Assembly: GCA_934725015.1 (NCBI GenBank)
Contig: CAKVAS010000003.1
Coordinates: 62,001-126,000, forward strand
Direction: 5' to 3'
Source of the DNA: an uncultured Bacteroidales bacterium
Lineage (GTDB): Bacteria; Bacteroidota; Bacteroidia; Bacteroidales; UBA932
Length of the DNA stretch: 64,000 nucleotides
In this document: positions 33,619-41,902 of the stretch, piece by piece
Layout of the letters: each line of letters starts with the position of its first letter
Numbering within the stretch: the stretch's first letter is position 1
The notes under the pieces: generated by a model
Database searches by the model: none
What the model saw: the letters and a program-made list of their open reading frames with translations, nothing else
What the model was told of the DNA's origin: nothing
Position numbers and translations under genes: made by a program

Positions 33619-34113
33619 CTACAGCAGTTTCAGGGCGATGGCGACGCAGGCCTCGGCGTCGGCGAGGGCATGGTGATGGTTGACAAGGTCGTAGCCGCAC
33701 CATGCCGCCACCGTCTGGAGCTGATGGTTCGGGATGCGGTCTCCGAGAATGCGGCGGGAAGCGGCGAGGGTGTCGCGGAAAACGTAGCCCGGCCAGTCCA
33801 TCCCGTAGGTCTGAAATGCCTCGCGGAGACAGCCCTCGTCGAAGGGGCTGTTGTGCGCGACGAGAGTGAGTCCCTCAACCATCGGCGCAACCTTCTCCCA
33901 GACCTTCGGAAACACGGGGGCATCCTCCGTGTCCTCCGGGGTCAGGCCGTGCACCTGCTGGCAGAACCAGCGGTAGTGCTCCGGCTCCGGATGGATAAGG
34001 GAATAGAAACTGTCAACAATCTCTCCGTTTCTCACGATGACGACTCCGACGCTGCACACGCTGCTGCGGCACTCGTTCGCCGTCTCAAAATCTATGGCTG
34101 CAAAATCTTTCAT
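33619..34113 (-). CDS. DEDDh-family 3'-5' exonuclease (DnaQ/RNase T-like)
   Basis: 164 residues, a lone exonuclease domain. ExoI D-F-A-A-I-D-F-E-T-A (D8, E10); ExoII H-N-S-P-F-D-E-G; ExoIII H-H-A-L-A-D-A-E-A-C with the catalytic His and Asp. Such short proteins trim DNA or RNA 3' ends; the substrate is not readable here. A TAacTTTG box (minus strand, 34122-34129) sits so close to the ATG that the mRNA would be nearly leaderless. Confidence 0.88.
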   Translation of the reverse strand: MKDFAAIDFETANECRSSVCSVGVVIVRNGEIVDSFYSLIHPEPEHYRWFCQQVHGLTPEDTEDAPVFPKVWEKVAPMVEGLTLVAHNSPFDEGCLREAFQTYGMDWPGYVFRDTLAASRRILGDRIPNHQLQTVAAWCGYDLVNHHHALADAEACVAIALKLL

Positions 34114-34224
34114 ATCGCCCGCAAAGTTACTTCAAACTTGGGAAAATTTCATGCGCATGATGAAACAAGTACACTTTGCCAAGTATTTTTCATCAAAAAT
34201 AGCATATTAAACAAATACGCGGAC

Positions 34225-34232
34225 TAATTTTG
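34225..34232 (+). promoter_or_regulatory. -7 box of the BACON lipoprotein pair
   Basis: TAatTTTG lies 48 nt before the ATG at 34280, in an A+T-rich stretch with TGTTTCA repeated at 34246 and 34261. Confidence 0.5.
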
Positions 34233-34279
34233 AGCGTCAGAAAAATGTTTCAAAAAAAGTGTTTCAGAAAAACAGAGCA

Positions 34280-35356
34280 ATGAAGAAGTTATTTCTCATC
34301 ATCCCGGTCATGTTGGCGGCACTGTCGTGCACGAAGGAAACCGGAGAGCCGGACATTATGCTGATGACAGAGGCGTTCAACATCGACTACGCCGCGCAGG
34401 AAGTTGAATTCAGCTACGACATCATCAACCCGTCGGGCGACGCGGCCATTTCCGTCACGACCGAAGCCGACTGGGTCACGGTGAAGGAAATCGGGGAGGA
34501 CGGAGCCACAGTTTCGGTCACCGAAAACACGGCGAGATGGAAGGCACGGGAGACCCGGCTGAATCTGACCTACGGAGACAAGGTGCAGAAAGCCTTTCTT
34601 CTGAAACAGGATTACCTTCATGCCGCCGTCGTGTTCCTGACCCAAGAGGCGACAATAGACCTGCACGCGCAGGACGTGTCGATACCTTACGAAATCCGCA
34701 ATCATCTGATTGGACGCTGGCCGACGGTCAAGGACACGGAAATCCCGGAATGGATTGAAATCACCGTCTCGGGCAACGACTTTGAGAGCAGCCTCGACAT
34801 CTCGGTGACGGAGAACACGTCCGGGGAAGACAGGAAGTTCACCGTCATTCTGGAATATCCGGGAGCGGAGGACACGGAATTCACGCTCATTCAGGAAAAC
34901 AAGTCGTACTACGAGTTCATTGACGGGGTTAAATGGGCTACACAGAATGTCGGGACAGACGCGGAGAACCCATACGGGAAGCTCTACAGCCACGAAATGA
35001 CCATCTTCTCCTGTCCCGAAGGCTGGCGCGCGCCTACATGGAGCGAGCTGCAGGCTCTCTACAAACACACGTCAGACTGGACGACGGTGGACGGACTGCA
35101 GGGAGTGTGGTTCTCCGGTTCAAAGCCGTATTCCGAAGATGTCCCGGCGGTGTTCTTCCCGGCCGGAGGATACCGGAAAGGCGGAGAACTGAAGCGCTTT
35201 GAAGAGTGCGGCTGCTACATAAGCGGCCTGCGCGGAGGGTACAACAACAATTCGTCCATAGCGGTATGCTTCGAGAAGAAGTATTTCATAGACATACGCA
35301 CTGAATATCAAAGCCTCGACTACATGGGGTCGCTGCGCTGCGTCATGAACCAATAG
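34280..35356 (+). CDS. Lipoprotein with two BACON-like domains and a Fib_succ_major domain
   Basis: About 358 residues. Signal M-K-K-L-F-L to A-L-S-C (lipobox); the GTG at 34259 is rejected. Residues about 25-120 and 120-215 are BACON-like sandwiches (A-D-W-V-T-V, V-T-E-N-T, then I-P-E-W-I-E-I, V-T-E-N-T-S-G). About 220-358 is a Fibrobacter succinogenes major paralogous domain (V-K-W-A-T-Q-N-V-G, N-P-Y-G-K-L-Y-S, C-P-E-G-W-R-A-P-T, G-S-L-R-C-V). It is likely surface-exposed and possibly carbohydrate- or mucin-associated. It is followed 40 nt later by a paralogue with the same architecture. Confidence 0.8.
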   Translation: MKKLFLIIPVMLAALSCTKETGEPDIMLMTEAFNIDYAAQEVEFSYDIINPSGDAAISVTTEADWVTVKEIGEDGATVSVTENTARWKARETRLNLTYGDKVQKAFLLKQDYLHAAVVFLTQEATIDLHAQDVSIPYEIRNHLIGRWPTVKDTEIPEWIEITVSGNDFESSLDISVTENTSGEDRKFTVILEYPGAEDTEFTLIQENKSYYEFIDGVKWATQNVGTDAENPYGKLYSHEMTIFSCPEGWRAPTWSELQALYKHTSDWTTVDGLQGVWFSGSKPYSEDVPAVFFPAGGYRKGGELKRFEECGCYISGLRGGYNNNSSIAVCFEKKYFIDIRTEYQSLDYMGSLRCVMNQ

Positions 35357-35396
35357 ACAGACACGCCCAACAGTCATCATAATTTGCATCAGGACA

Positions 35397-36464
35397 ATGA
35401 AAAGGATACATTTTATCATTATAGGACTCATCGCCGCAGCAGTCTCATGCGGGAAACAGACGCCCGACCCCGAATTTTCGTTGATTTCGGAAACATTCGA
35501 CGTCGGTCACGAGGGAGGGAAAATAGAAATCAGCTACGACATACGAAATCATGTCCCGGGAGAAAGGCTCATCGTGACGAGCGACGCCCCATGGATTACA
35601 ATCAACAGCTACAACAGGACAAAGGCGACGGTCTCTGTCATGGAGAATTTCAGCCGGACGGCGCCGAGGGAGGCAAGAATCACCCTCTCCTACGGAGACG
35701 CGTGCCTGAGAACGGCCGTCATAAGACAGGACTACCTGAAGGCCGCTGTCATATTTGACAACCCGTCCGTGGTCTTCGACAATCAGAAACAGAGCCTTAT
35801 GGTAGCATACGATGTCACGAATCCCGTTGCCGACGCGAGTCCGGATGCCGCGGGGAGCAATCCTCCGGAATGGCTGAGCTTCCATAACACAGGAAAAGGA
35901 CTGTACCTTTCCGTGGAACAGAACAGTTCGGGAGAGGAAAGGACATTTGAAATTGTCCTGACATATCCGGGAGCCGACGACACACACCTGAAGGTAGTGC
36001 AGGGCAAAGACTCCGAATATGTGATAATCGCCGAGGCAAAATGGGCGAAGCAGAACTGCGGAATCGACGAGTCAAACCCATACGGGAAACTCTACAACCA
36101 CGACGAGGCTCTCGCGGCCTGCCCGGACGGATGGCGTGCGCCGACCCGGGCCGAGATGAGCCGGCTGTGCACGCGCTACTCAGAATTTGAGGAAGTCGAT
36201 GGCATCAGGGGACGATGGTTCTCCGGCGAGGAGGCATACAGCACGCGGGCGACACGGATATTCCTCCCGGCCAGAGGCTACAGGCAGGGCGCGGACGGGG
36301 AGCTCATGGAATTTTCCGAGGGCGGACATTACATCTGCGGGGAAAAGGACAAAGCGGGCAATGTTTATGTCCAATACTTTCAGTACCTCAAATTCTCCGG
36401 GACTCAGACCGCGCTCCACGACACGGAGTTTTATGGTTCCCTGCGCTGCGTGAAGGCGGACTGA
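35397..36464 (+). CDS. Paralogous BACON/Fib_succ_major lipoprotein
   Basis: 355 residues with lipobox A-V-S-C. Same layout as the upstream gene: two BACON-like domains (A-P-W-I-T-I, V-M-E-N; P-P-E-W-L-S-F, V-E-Q-N-S-S-G) and a C-terminal Fib_succ_major domain (A-K-W-A-K-Q-N-C-G, N-P-Y-G-K-L-Y-N, C-P-D-G-W-R-A-P-T, G-S-L-R-C-V). The two proteins are clearly duplicates that have diverged, most strongly in the middle sandwich. Co-transcription is likely. A third Fib_succ_major gene without BACON domains is at 59.7 kb. Confidence 0.8.
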   Translation: MKRIHFIIIGLIAAAVSCGKQTPDPEFSLISETFDVGHEGGKIEISYDIRNHVPGERLIVTSDAPWITINSYNRTKATVSVMENFSRTAPREARITLSYGDACLRTAVIRQDYLKAAVIFDNPSVVFDNQKQSLMVAYDVTNPVADASPDAAGSNPPEWLSFHNTGKGLYLSVEQNSSGEERTFEIVLTYPGADDTHLKVVQGKDSEYVIIAEAKWAKQNCGIDESNPYGKLYNHDEALAACPDGWRAPTRAEMSRLCTRYSEFEEVDGIRGRWFSGEEAYSTRATRIFLPARGYRQGADGELMEFSEGGHYICGEKDKAGNVYVQYFQYLKFSGTQTALHDTEFYGSLRCVKAD

Positions 36465-36485
36465 CGGCGCGGCCTGTGAAAGCGG

Positions 36486-37409
36486 TCAGACAACGCCGAG
36501 CGTCGCGACGCTGATGCGCACGGACGGTCCGAAGAAATCATGCAGCGGCCGCCAGCAGTTGTAGAGCGTCGAGCCTGTGGTGAACACGTCATCGACGAGG
36601 AGTATGTGCCTGGCTGTCACGGAATTTCGTTCTTCGGGAATCTTGTTTGACGATGACGCGCCGTCGGAGGTTGCGGGTTTATGCAAACGCCTGCGGAACT
36701 TTTTGCCGACAGCGAACGCGCCCCTGACATTGCGGGCCTTCTCCTCGACTCCGAGTTTAGTCTGAGTCGACGTGCGTCGCCGCCGCTCCAGAACATCCGT
36801 CCTCAGACGCGCACCGAGCGCCTTTGCGACCTCCGAAGCGATGACCTCGGCCTGATTGTACCCTCTCCGGAGCCGCCTCGTCCAGTGAAGCGGAACCGGA
36901 ACCACCGTATCGACGTCCGAAAACCATTCCGCCGCAGCGACCCGTTCTCCGAGCATCGCCGCGAAAAAGCGTCCCTCACGAATGTCCCGTGAATATTTCA
37001 GGCGATATGTTATATTCCTGTATCCTCCGGCATTTCCGCCTTCTCCGTCTTTCACGAAATCGAAGAGCGCGACGGCATGAACATATCTCGAAAAACAATC
37101 CTCCGCCGACGCATCAGATTCCGGGGCTATTGTTTCAGCATCCTCCGTTTCCGTAGATATGACTTCGTCCGCCCCAATCGGCAGACACGCTTCCGTCTCC
37201 GGAACTTCGTGCCCGGCAATCAGCGCGTTGAACCGCTCCGCCATGGGATTGCGCCGGACCAGCCAGTTGTGGGTCAGAGGCATATCCGCCAGACAGTTCA
37301 GGCAAATGTACCGTTCGTTGCGCCCCAGCTCCCCGCCGCAGACGCAGCAAAGTCTCGGCAGGAACAGGTCCGCCAAGGCCGTCAGCACATTTTCTGAGTC
37401 CATTTTCAT
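36486..37409 (-). CDS. ComF-family phosphoribosyltransferase-like protein
   Basis: 307 residues. N-terminal zinc-finger Cys pairs (C-C-V-C-G and I-C-L-N-C) at about 21-40, then phosphoribosyltransferase blocks: V-V-P-V-P-L-H, R-G-Y-N-Q-A, and the PRPP loop I-L-L-V-D-D-V-F-T-T-G-S-T. ComF proteins are linked to DNA uptake in competence. It is longer than the usual roughly 230 residues because of an acidic insert (about 70-115) and a basic, Ser-rich insert (about 235-265). The start could be the second Met at 37403. Confidence 0.88.
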   Translation of the reverse strand: MKMDSENVLTALADLFLPRLCCVCGGELGRNERYICLNCLADMPLTHNWLVRRNPMAERFNALIAGHEVPETEACLPIGADEVISTETEDAETIAPESDASAEDCFSRYVHAVALFDFVKDGEGGNAGGYRNITYRLKYSRDIREGRFFAAMLGERVAAAEWFSDVDTVVPVPLHWTRRLRRGYNQAEVIASEVAKALGARLRTDVLERRRRTSTQTKLGVEEKARNVRGAFAVGKKFRRRLHKPATSDGASSSNKIPEERNSVTARHILLVDDVFTTGSTLYNCWRPLHDFFGPSVRISVATLGVV

Positions 37410-37497
37410 AAAACAGCAAGGTGTTAGCCATCATGAACGCACATTGGAGCGAATACACTTAGGCCCTTCATCCCGCAGCGACATTATTACGCCGGAA

Positions 37498-37603
37498 GGT
37501 TTGAGATGGATTTTGGAGGCAGATTTTCTTGTTTTTGTGAGGAGTTTAGTGGAGCCAAATGACGAACAAAACAAGGAAATATGACCCAAAAGACGCTCAA
37601 ACC
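37498..37603. repeat. Long imperfect palindromic element between fabG and comF-like genes
   Basis: Three nested complementary arms: GGTTTGAG (37498-37505)/CTCAAACC (37596-37603), TTTTGG (37511-37516)/CCAAAA (37586-37591), TTGTTTT (37529-37535)/AAAACAA (37568-37574). The roughly 106-nt foldback ends 1 nt before the fabG stop. It may act as the fabG terminator or be a small inserted palindromic element. The rest of 37410-37604 shows nothing else. Confidence 0.6.
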
Positions 37604-37604
37604 A

Positions 37605-38351
37605 CTAGCAGTGCATGGCGCCGCAGACATCAATGACCTGCCCGCTCACATACGAGGAAAGGTCGCTCGCTAAAAACAGCGCCACCTTGGCAACCTCCTC
37701 CGGCGTGCCCCCGCGACGCAGCGGAATCGTCTTCTCCCAAGCCTTGCGCACATCCTCAGGCATCGCGGCCGTCATGTCCGAAATGATGAATCCCGGAGCG
37801 ATGCAGTTCGCGCGGATGCCCCTCGGGCCCATCTCCTTGGCTATCGACTTGGCCAGCCCTATCATCCCGGCCTTCGACGCGGAGTAGTTGCACTGCCCGG
37901 CATTTCCCGCCTCGCCGACGACCGAGGACATATTTATGATGCTGCCGCCGCGCTGAGCCATCATCACGGGGGTGCAGGCATGGATGTAGTTGAAAGCGGA
38001 CTTGAGGTTCACCGTCAGCACCGCATCCCACTGCGCCTCCGTCATGCGGAGCATCAGAGCGTCCTTAGTGATGCCGGCGTTGTTCACAAGAATGTCGATA
38101 TGTCCGAAATCCTCGTGAACCCGCTTCACGACTTCGTGAGCCTGCCCAAAGTCGGCGGCATTCGAGGCGTATGCCTTCACCTTCACACCAAATGCCTCAA
38201 GCTCGGCAACGGTACGCTCCGCAACATCGTTGATTTCAAGGTCGGTGAACGCGATGTCCGCGCCCTCCTCCGCAAACTTCAGAGCCACCGCCTTTCCGAT
38301 TCCCTTCGCCGCGCCCGTAATCAGCGCGACCTTACCGCTTAATAGTCCCAT
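37605..38351 (-). CDS. fabG: 3-oxoacyl-[acyl-carrier-protein] reductase
   Basis: 248 residues, short-chain dehydrogenase fold. N-terminal T-G-A-A-K-G-I-G binds NADPH; N-N-A-G follows; catalytic Ser (S-S-V-V-G), Tyr and Lys (Y-S-A-S-K) are in place; the end G-Q-V-I-D-V-C-G matches FabG. It reduces 3-oxoacyl-ACP in fatty-acid synthesis. ATG at 38351 (MGLLSGKVALITG) fits the family; earlier in-frame Mets add an atypical extension. Confidence 0.9.
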   Translation of the reverse strand: MGLLSGKVALITGAAKGIGKAVALKFAEEGADIAFTDLEINDVAERTVAELEAFGVKVKAYASNAADFGQAHEVVKRVHEDFGHIDILVNNAGITKDALMLRMTEAQWDAVLTVNLKSAFNYIHACTPVMMAQRGGSIINMSSVVGEAGNAGQCNYSASKAGMIGLAKSIAKEMGPRGIRANCIAPGFIISDMTAAMPEDVRKAWEKTIPLRRGGTPEEVAKVALFLASDLSSYVSGQVIDVCGAMHC

Positions 38352-38496
38352 TGTATATCTCATTTTTGTCAATTACCCCTTTTATCCATTCGCTGCCGTC
38401 ATGCGACCACAGTAGTAACTTCCGCGCACCCCATGTCAGGAGAAGACAGACTCCGCTAATTTAGAATCTCTTTCCCATTTTTACAAATATATTTAC

Positions 38497-38504
38497 TATC
38501 TTTG
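38497..38504 (+). promoter_or_regulatory. -7 box of tRNA-Leu
   Basis: TAtcTTTG, about 59 nt before the mature tRNA 5' end. Confidence 0.55.
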
Positions 38505-38562
38505 CAGTTCCGCAGGCCTAAGAAAGGGCGACGAACACCCATTCCGAGATTTGCGGGAGGCA

Positions 38563-38648
38563 GCTTTGGTGGTGGAATTGGTAGACACGCGGGACTTAAA
38601 ATCCCGTGGGCAGAAATGTCCGTACGGGTTCGATTCCCGTCCGAAGCA
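38563..38648 (+). tRNA. tRNA-Leu (anticodon UAA)
   Basis: A class II tRNA of 86 nt. The acceptor arms GCTTTGG (38563-38569) and CCGAAGC (38641-38647) pair with one G-U; discriminator A at 38648; CCA is not encoded. The anticodon stem CGGGA/TCCCG holds loop CTTAAAA with anticodon TAA at 38597-38599. A long variable arm precedes the T arm (GGGTTCGATTCCC). Confidence 0.97.
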
Positions 38649-38654
38649 CTGTTT

Positions 38655-38866
38655 AAAATCCCCCTCCCGTCCCCCCTTTTGTGGGGGGAAGTCGTGCTAC
38701 GTGCGCACTATCGCACATACCCGCGGTTCGCTGTTCTCCGCACGGCGTTCACACGCCTTGTAAAATCCCCCTCCCGTCCCCCTTTTGTGGGGGAAGTCGT
38801 GCTACGTGCGCACTATCGCACATACCCGCGCTTCGCTGTTCTCCGCACGGCGTTCACACGCCTTGT
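38655..38866. repeat. Tandem duplication of a ~106-bp unit after tRNA-Leu
   Basis: Two nearly identical units, 38655-38761 and 38762-38866. Each contains a CCCCC-TTTTGT-GGGGG foldback (terminator-like), CGTGCGCACTATCGCACATA, and GGCGTTCACACGCC. They differ by a G/C change and the length of the C and G runs. No coding potential is evident; the remaining gap to 38897 holds nothing recognisable. Confidence 0.8.
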
Positions 38867-38897
38867 ATTGACCGCGTCTATCCTTCGGGGCACAACC

Positions 38898-40436
38898 TTA
38901 GGCTTCAAGCCAGCCGTCGACGGTACGGGTTTCTGACGAAAAGTTGATGCCGAGACGGATGATTTGCTTGCCACTGGCGAGGAACGGCTTGTCGTAGCCC
39001 TTTTCCTCTATTTGTCTGAGGGCGATTTCCGGAGACAGGTCGCGTTTGAGTTCAATGATATAGACATATTTGTCCGTGTCGAAGACTATGTCAATCCTGC
39101 CGTTTGACGTGTGGTACTCGGTCTTGACATAAAGCCCCATCATCTTTAGCATCACCGACATCGTGTTCTGGAAATAGAGTTCGAGGTCGCCCTGAATTTC
39201 GTAGTCATTGCCTGAGAGAAAGGATGTGAAGCGGTTCATGAAAGCCTCCACATCGCCACGTTCAATATCATCGACAAAGTTATATACCGAAAATTCGCTG
39301 TTAACCAGAGCCGGGGCATAAAGCTGGCTCAACGAATTGAGGAATCCCGCCTTCACTTCTTCATTAGGATAGTCAAGACTGTAGGCATTGAAACGCCTGT
39401 CATAGCCGGTAATTGTCAGATAGCCTGCCTGATACATAAGAGTTATCGGAGCTGGACTCACATAGTTTGCTCCGGTGAGCGTTTCCTCAGACACCTTGTT
39501 CTTCGATATGTTGTCAAGGTTATATCGTCCCTGCTTGAGATAGCGGACAAGAAAAGTCGGAGTGCCCGTATCAAACCAGTACATACGGAAACGGTTCGCC
39601 TTGAAAGTATTCAGCAGACTGAACGGGTTATAAACCCCGGGAGCATCCTCGCAGAAATGATAGCCGTCATACATCTTCTTCAGCTTCCCATAGCAATCCT
39701 CACGGCTCATCCGGCAGGCATTCGCAAGCCCGGTGACGCTTTCGTCAAAATATGACTTCAACTCAGTCTCAGACACGCCGCAGATGTCGGAGAAGCTCAA
39801 GTCCATTGAAATGTCGTTCAGATTGTTCAGCCCGCTGAATATGCTCATCTTTCCGAGTTTCGTCACGCCCGTCAAAAACGCAAAGCGGATAAAATCATCC
39901 TTGCCCTTGATGACGCTGTAAAAACCCTGAAGTTCACGGCGGAACTGCTCCATCAGTTCCGGATTGTCTATGTTATCGATGATCGGCTTTTCATATTCGT
40001 CGATGAGAATGACGACCTTCTTGCCTGTCTTCGCGCAGGCGGCGTCAATCACAGCACCGAATCTGGCTGCGGGTTCATCAAACTTATTCTCAATGCCATA
40101 TCGGCTTTCCCAGGACATCAGGTGCTGGTAAAGTTTCTCCAGAAGATCTTCCGCAGACATATACCTGCTTCCCGTCAAATCCAGACGCAGAACAGGATAT
40201 TCCACCCACTCTTTCTCAAGGCCGTCTATCACCAGGCCATTGAAAAGTTCTTTCCTCCCGCTGAAATACGCCTCCATCGTGGAAATGAGAAGGCTCTTCC
40301 CGAACCTCCGAGGACGGCTCAGGAAATAATATTTCCCTGTTGACGACAGATTATAGACAGCAGCTGTCTTGTCCACATAAACATATCCGCCTTCACGGAT
40401 TTCTGAAAAACTCTGTATTCCAATCGGGTATAACAT
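38898..40436 (-). CDS. AAA-ATPase_like (PF09820) protein with PD-(D/E)XK domain (DUF1703 type)
   Basis: 512 residues. N-terminal Y-P-I-G-I-Q-S-F-S-E-I-R-E-G-G-Y-V-Y-V-D-K-T is typical of this family. Walker A S-R-P-R-R-F-G-K-S-L at about 40-49; Walker B V-I-L-I-D-E-Y-E-K-P-I. The C-terminal nuclease-like domain shows G-R-I-D-I-V-F-D-T, then I-I-E-L-K-R-D, and Q-I-E-E-K-G-Y. Such proteins occur in many copies in Bacteroidetes; their role is not known. A TAacTTTG promoter (minus strand, 40507-40514) lies in the inverted-repeat region upstream. Confidence 0.88.
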   Translation of the reverse strand: MLYPIGIQSFSEIREGGYVYVDKTAAVYNLSSTGKYYFLSRPRRFGKSLLISTMEAYFSGRKELFNGLVIDGLEKEWVEYPVLRLDLTGSRYMSAEDLLEKLYQHLMSWESRYGIENKFDEPAARFGAVIDAACAKTGKKVVILIDEYEKPIIDNIDNPELMEQFRRELQGFYSVIKGKDDFIRFAFLTGVTKLGKMSIFSGLNNLNDISMDLSFSDICGVSETELKSYFDESVTGLANACRMSREDCYGKLKKMYDGYHFCEDAPGVYNPFSLLNTFKANRFRMYWFDTGTPTFLVRYLKQGRYNLDNISKNKVSEETLTGANYVSPAPITLMYQAGYLTITGYDRRFNAYSLDYPNEEVKAGFLNSLSQLYAPALVNSEFSVYNFVDDIERGDVEAFMNRFTSFLSGNDYEIQGDLELYFQNTMSVMLKMMGLYVKTEYHTSNGRIDIVFDTDKYVYIIELKRDLSPEIALRQIEEKGYDKPFLASGKQIIRLGINFSSETRTVDGWLEA

Positions 40437-40506
40437 ATCCGCTCCTTTATTTCACTAATTCGTCATCAGCGCTCGGCGACATCAATGCCAAGAGCTCATA
40501 AACTCA

Positions 40507-40562
40507 CAAAGTTAAGTTTTTGCAGACAAAAATAGAAAAGTTTTTGTCTTTTTGTCTGCAAA
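40507..40562 (-). promoter_or_regulatory. Promoter overlapping repeat region between two minus-strand genes
   Basis: TAacTTTG on the minus strand (40507-40514) would transcribe the ATPase gene. Immediately upstream, TTTGCAGACAAAAA (40519-40532) and TTTTTGTCTGCAAA (40549-40562) form a perfect 14-bp inverted repeat that can also terminate the preceding gene, whose stop is 13 nt away. A direct repeat AAGTTTTTG (40514 and 40538, period 24) is embedded in it. Confidence 0.55.
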
Positions 40563-40574
40563 GTCGAGGCGGAA

Positions 40575-41885
40575 TCAGAAGCGATAGACCAGGCCGACGC
40601 CATTTGAGGTGGAGGCTATTCCGAGTTCCGAGACGGTCTTGGAATGAGATGCATCGGCGGCGTTATTGTAGATGTCAATTCCACGCCTTCCTATTGATTT
40701 CGCAATCGGGAACATCACGCCGCCGACAACGGTGACAGCCGCGCCGACTCCCATCAAGGCAAGTTCAAAGTCCAGCATATCGTCGTCTGTATTACAAGCA
40801 ACACCAATTACGCTCCCCAAAATAATGCCTGCTCCGACACCGCACACATACATTGCAGCATAATACCAACGCTTGCCGGAACGGTAGCACATCAGCGCAT
40901 CCGTATCGGGGCACATCTTCACGATATTCCCGTATTCCTCATAAGTTTTCTTGTCCTTATAATACTGGAACACCTTCTTTCGGTCCAGCAGAGGCATATT
41001 CGCGAACTCTTCGGAAACCTTTTCAAACTCCACGAAGGCTATGTCGCTTGTCTTCTTGTCTCCCTTGATTGAAGAATGTGAACCGTTGATATCAACCTGA
41101 CACTTCAGAGTTCCGTTTGACGACGGCTCCGTGTCCATAGTGAAAAGATATGTCGTCAGGTTCGCCGACGCGACGTCGTTTTCCTGTGCAGAAGTCACGG
41201 CAACACTCCCGAGGCCGCTCACCAGATTGCCGTCCGTGCCTCCGATTGAACTGCCTACCATATCAAGCAGAATGCGCTGTGCGTCGTACCCGGCAGAAGA
41301 CGGATTATAGCGTTTGTCAGCGCCGAAAGCGAACTTGCATTTGTCACCTGGAAGATTCACGACCGCAGTCTGAGAGATGAAGCTGTCGTCATAAACGGCA
41401 GATGTCGGATCTATCGTTATCCGCAGTTTTCCGCCGGCCTCCCTGATGTCGATGATTGCCCAGGAACGGTGACTCGCATTTGTCCGCCAGTCCGTCGTCA
41501 CCCATCGTCCCTGCAGGGCATCAATTTTCGCATCATATTGCTCTGATTTCATTGCGATGAACTCCAGACGGTTTATTATTGTCTGCACATTGTTCATCTC
41601 CGCACCCTGCGGATCCAGTTCCTGATATTTCCGGAAAAACTTGATTGCGTTCTCCGAATTTTCCACATCCTGCCCTTTTGACGCGTATGCTTCGCCGAGA
41701 CGGTAATATGCCGCCGGGCTGTCAGGAGCATACACTATTATTTTCTTATACAGCATGATGGCATCATCCCAAAGCTGCATCTCCTCGGCCATCCCGGCCT
41801 GGTCATACAGTTTCTTGATGTCAACTTGAGCAAACGTGCCGAGGCTCAACATGAGCAAAATGATTGACAAGGTAATCTTCTTCAT
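40575..41885 (-). CDS. Secreted TPR protein with hydrophobic C-terminal region
   Basis: About 436 residues. ATG at 41885 gives a signal peptide (MKKITLS to G-T-F-A-Q). Residues about 25-95 contain TPR-like helices (A-I-M-L-Y-K-K-I-I, P-A-A-Y-Y-R-L-G-E-A-Y). The middle is beta-rich, with no recognised domain. Two hydrophobic segments near 330-390 (V-G-A-G-I-I-L-G-S-V-I-G-V, L-M-G-V-G-A-A-V-T-V-V-G-G-V-M-F) suggest membrane insertion. It ends in V-G-L-V-Y-R-F, an outer-membrane-like Phe terminus. It is the last gene of a three-gene operon and lies 17 nt after the caspase-like gene. Confidence 0.7.
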   Translation of the reverse strand: MKKITLSIILLMLSLGTFAQVDIKKLYDQAGMAEEMQLWDDAIMLYKKIIVYAPDSPAAYYRLGEAYASKGQDVENSENAIKFFRKYQELDPQGAEMNNVQTIINRLEFIAMKSEQYDAKIDALQGRWVTTDWRTNASHRSWAIIDIREAGGKLRITIDPTSAVYDDSFISQTAVVNLPGDKCKFAFGADKRYNPSSAGYDAQRILLDMVGSSIGGTDGNLVSGLGSVAVTSAQENDVASANLTTYLFTMDTEPSSNGTLKCQVDINGSHSSIKGDKKTSDIAFVEFEKVSEEFANMPLLDRKKVFQYYKDKKTYEEYGNIVKMCPDTDALMCYRSGKRWYYAAMYVCGVGAGIILGSVIGVACNTDDDMLDFELALMGVGAAVTVVGGVMFPIAKSIGRRGIDIYNNAADASHSKTVSELGIASTSNGVGLVYRF

Positions 41886-41902
41886 GGCTTTATCTATTAT
41901 GG

